Shown: positions 61,632 through 64,000 of the stretch, in pieces
Layout of the letters: every line of letters begins with the position of its first letter
Numbering within the stretch: position 1 is the stretch's first letter
NCBI GenBank assembly: GCA_030603385.1
Contig: JAUVXW010000003.1
Span: 62,001-126,000 of the forward strand
Source: Promethearchaeota archaeon
GTDB lineage: Archaea > Asgardarchaeota > Lokiarchaeia > Sigyniarchaeales > SOKP01
Direction of reading: 5' to 3'
Length of the DNA stretch: 64,000 nt
Notes under the pieces: generated by a model
Seen by the model: the letters and a program-made list of their open reading frames with translations, nothing else
Databases searched by the model: none
Told to the model about the DNA's origin: nothing
Position numbers and translations under genes: made by a program

Positions 61632-62212
61632 GCAAGAGTAAACGGTTAGGAATGGTTGTCGAGCAAGAAAGGTGTATAGGATGCGAAGCATGTAGCGTAG
61701 CATGCAGAATAGAAAACAATTCAACTGATTTCTGGATAAAAGTTGAGACTCAAGGAACAAGTGTTAAAGATACTCCAGTAGGGAGATTTCCCGACTTAAC
61801 CTTGAATTTTCTCCCTAGATTCTGCAACCATTGTGAAAATCCACCTTGCATCGAATCTTGTCCAGTTGACGCTTTACAAAAACGGGATGATGGAATTGTA
61901 ATTTTAGACCAAAATCTATGCACTGGATGTCAAGCGTGTTTAGATGCTTGTCCATATGATATAATTGTGTTCGATGAGAATCATAACGTTGCCGAAAAAT
62001 GTAATCTATGTGCTCATAGGGTGGATAAAGGACTTGAACCCTTCTGTGTTCTTTGTTGTGAAGGACAAGCATTACATTTTGGAGATTTAAATGATCCTGA
62101 GAGTAATATTGCAAAATTACTCTCTAAAGATGATGTTTTTCAACTAAAACCAGACGAAGGAACAAAACCTAAGGTCTATTATATTCCTCCTAGACCTAAA
62201 AAAAGATTATAA
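61628..62212 (+). CDS. 4Fe-4S dicluster electron-transfer subunit (DmsB/PsrB-like)
   Basis: CIGCEACSVACRIEN, CNHCENPPCIESCPVDAL, CTGCQACLDACPYDI, CNLCAHRVDKGLEPFCVLCC; start overlaps the catalytic subunit stop. Confidence 0.92.
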   Translation: MSKSKRLGMVVEQERCIGCEACSVACRIENNSTDFWIKVETQGTSVKDTPVGRFPDLTLNFLPRFCNHCENPPCIESCPVDALQKRDDGIVILDQNLCTGCQACLDACPYDIIVFDENHNVAEKCNLCAHRVDKGLEPFCVLCCEGQALHFGDLNDPESNIAKLLSKDDVFQLKPDEGTKPKVYYIPPRPKKRL

Positions 62213-62339
62213 ATCTCCTTTTTTCTAATAATTAGAAAAAATTATTATTTTATTTATGCCGTATTATTTGGTGAAAATTTAAGAATTGAAAAAAATCAAA
62301 AAAATAAGAATTGAAATTATTAGGCAAAAATTTGTGAGA

Positions 62340-62750
62340 TTATAATGCTCTTGGTATTTTATCTGCTTCAGATATACCAATAAATAGTAGACCGATTACA
62401 ATAATAGCAGATAAGATTAAAAAGTATAGATCTAATGATAAAACTGTTAGTAAAATAATTATTATCATACTAAATGAATAACTAATCCAAAGAAAAGATC
62501 GTGTCATTGATGTTCTTTGAAATCTATCTCCAGAAATTAAACCTACTATCCCTAATACTGCTGGTGGGATAAAGTATAGAATAACATAAATGTAAAATAT
62601 TAAAGTTTCCTTCTGAATAATTATATCTAGTGATTCATTTGATATACTTTGAAAAACTATAAAAATTAATGATGAAAATAAAAATCCAATGACGAAAAGT
62701 GATAGACTTATTATAGAATATGCATTATATTTTTCTATTTTTGTTAACAA
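62340..62750 (-). CDS. Small multi-pass membrane protein (136 aa)
   Basis: Four hydrophobic segments; no family recognised. Confidence 0.55.
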   Translation of the reverse strand: MLTKIEKYNAYSIISLSLFVIGFLFSSLIFIVFQSISNESLDIIIQKETLIFYIYVILYFIPPAVLGIVGLISGDRFQRTSMTRSFLWISYSFSMIIIILLTVLSLDLYFLILSAIIVIGLLFIGISEADKIPRAL

Positions 62751-62884
62751 TGTCGTTCCTCCATTTTTTTGTTATATATGTTTTTTCTTTTGATATATAA
62801 ATATTAAATAATGAATAATTAATAAAATGTTAGGATAACTAATTATTTTTCTAATTTTAATTAAAAAATTTTTTTTAAATATTA

Positions 62885-64000
62885 TTAAGCATCTGTATTT
62901 TCAATTATCATTGCAGTTCCTTGTCCACCGCCACAACACATTGTAGCGAGACCATATTTCGCGTTTTTCTCTTTTAAAATTCTTGCCAATGTACCAACTA
63001 TTCTGGGGCCTGTTGCTGCTATTGGGTGCCCTATTGAAATGGCACCACCTTTAATATTAATATCGTCAATTTTATCATCTAACCCAACTTCATGAACCCA
63101 ATTAAGTCCTACACTACCAAACGCCTCATTAATTTCCCAAAAGTCGATATCATCTATAGTTAAGCCCGCATGCTTTAACGCCATCCAAGTTGCAGGAACA
63201 GGACCTCTTCCCATAACTGTGGGATCCACCGCACCATATCCATTCGAAACAATACGAGCTAATGGATCAAGATCATGTTTTTTCATTGCATCTTCTGACA
63301 TTAATAACAAGGTAGCAGCTCCTGCATTAATTGGGCATGAATTTCCCGCAGTTACTAGGCCCAGTTCTGTCCCAAACTCTTTAACATATTCATCTTTACT
63401 CATGAGTGGTCTATAGTATCCACCATCCCAACCAGGTTTACTTAGAGCTCTTAAATCCTTTGTTCCTTCATAGGTGGCATTTTTCCTGACAGAAAGATCA
63501 TGCTCAATTAACATAGGAGTATCCTCATCACCTTCAGCATGAGCCATTACAGGGGCAATTTCTCCCTTGAAAAACCCTTCTTCTTGACCTTTAGCAGCTA
63601 ATTGATGACTGCGAACTGAAAATCTATCATAGTCTTCTTTAGTGAAAATACCAGCATTCATTTCTGAGAGTTTTTGAGCTGTTTGTAGCATTGAGTACGA
63701 GCAACGGAAATCAACGACATCATCAACAAAAAGCTCATGTCCTACCCTCATAGCAGGGGGTGTTTCTCTTACCGTTGGACGTTTTGATCGTGACATAGTA
63801 GCATTATTTTTCCCAGTCGCTATCACTACATCAGAATACCCCATTGCAATATTATTATATCCTATGGAAGCGCAGGTCATTCCTGAACCACATTGCCTAT
63901 CTAATGCGATAGACGATATTTTTGCTGGAAATTTCGCTAAAAACAGGGAATATCTTCCTCCAAAGGCTATATTTTCATAATTAAAATGAGTAGCTCCTAC
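62885..64000 (-). CDS. Acetyl-CoA acetyl/acyltransferase (thiolase), 5' end cut by window
   Basis: Frame open to the window edge (VGATHFNYENIAFGGRYSLFLAKFPAKISSIALDRQCGSGMTCASIGYNNIAMGYSDVVIATG); NEAFGSVGLNW, GGAISIGHPIAATGPRI, CCGGGQGTAMI. Confidence 0.95.
   Translation of the reverse strand, partial: VGATHFNYENIAFGGRYSLFLAKFPAKISSIALDRQCGSGMTCASIGYNNIAMGYSDVVIATGKNNATMSRSKRPTVRETPPAMRVGHELFVDDVVDFRCSYSMLQTAQKLSEMNAGIFTKEDYDRFSVRSHQLAAKGQEEGFFKGEIAPVMAHAEGDEDTPMLIEHDLSVRKNATYEGTKDLRALSKPGWDGGYYRPLMSKDEYVKEFGTELGLVTAGNSCPINAGAATLLLMSEDAMKKHDLDPLARIVSNGYGAVDPTVMGRGPVPATWMALKHAGLTIDDIDFWEINEAFGSVGLNWVHEVGLDDKIDDINIKGGAISIGHPIAATGPRIVGTLARILKEKNAKYGLATMCCGGGQGTAMIIENTDA

Noticed and set aside
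1-64000. CRISPR arrays, rRNA and tRNA genes
   Set aside because: No regularly spaced direct repeats, rRNA core sequences or convincing tRNA cloverleaf/T-loop signatures were spotted by eye. A tRNAscan/Infernal run would be needed to exclude tRNAs or small RNAs.

Overview
AT-rich 64 kb window that is almost certainly archaeal. Ras/Rab-like GTPase, HEAT and LRR proteins, separate GMP synthase ATPase subunit and a TrmB-like regulator suggest an Asgard/Lokiarchaeia-type genome (inference). Most genes serve anaerobic acyl-CoA, 2-oxoacid and amino-acid metabolism: methylmalonyl-CoA mutase (partial), KorCDAB plus an HdrA-MvhD fusion, a second 2-oxoacid:ferredoxin oxidoreductase, 4-hydroxybutyryl-CoA dehydratase, three tandem acetolactate-synthase-like TPP enzymes, acyl-CoA dehydrogenase, two enoyl-CoA hydratases, BKACE, acyl-CoA ligase, dienoyl-CoA-reductase-like flavoenzyme, cytosolic-type molybdoenzyme plus FeS subunit, and thiolase (partial). 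There is also an Opp/Dpp-type ABC transporter whose two ATPases carry large N-terminal membrane domains. The strongest observation is that the PorB-like TPP subunit at 13154-14242 is circularly permuted: the half with NEAFMNTG precedes the half with GHGLCPGCG...GDGSTYDIG, and all expected motifs and Cys ligands are kept. Other notable items: a secreted M6-like metalloprotease split by one in-frame TAG, a novel 950-aa protein with three ~147-aa repeats, a Ras-like GTPase with altered switch II and G4 motifs next to a regulator and two unknown genes, an AbrB-like domain fused to an acyl-CoA ligase, and decayed eIF2B-like and transposase remnants. No rRNA, tRNA or CRISPR array was recognised by eye. 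All family calls are from motif recognition without database searches.
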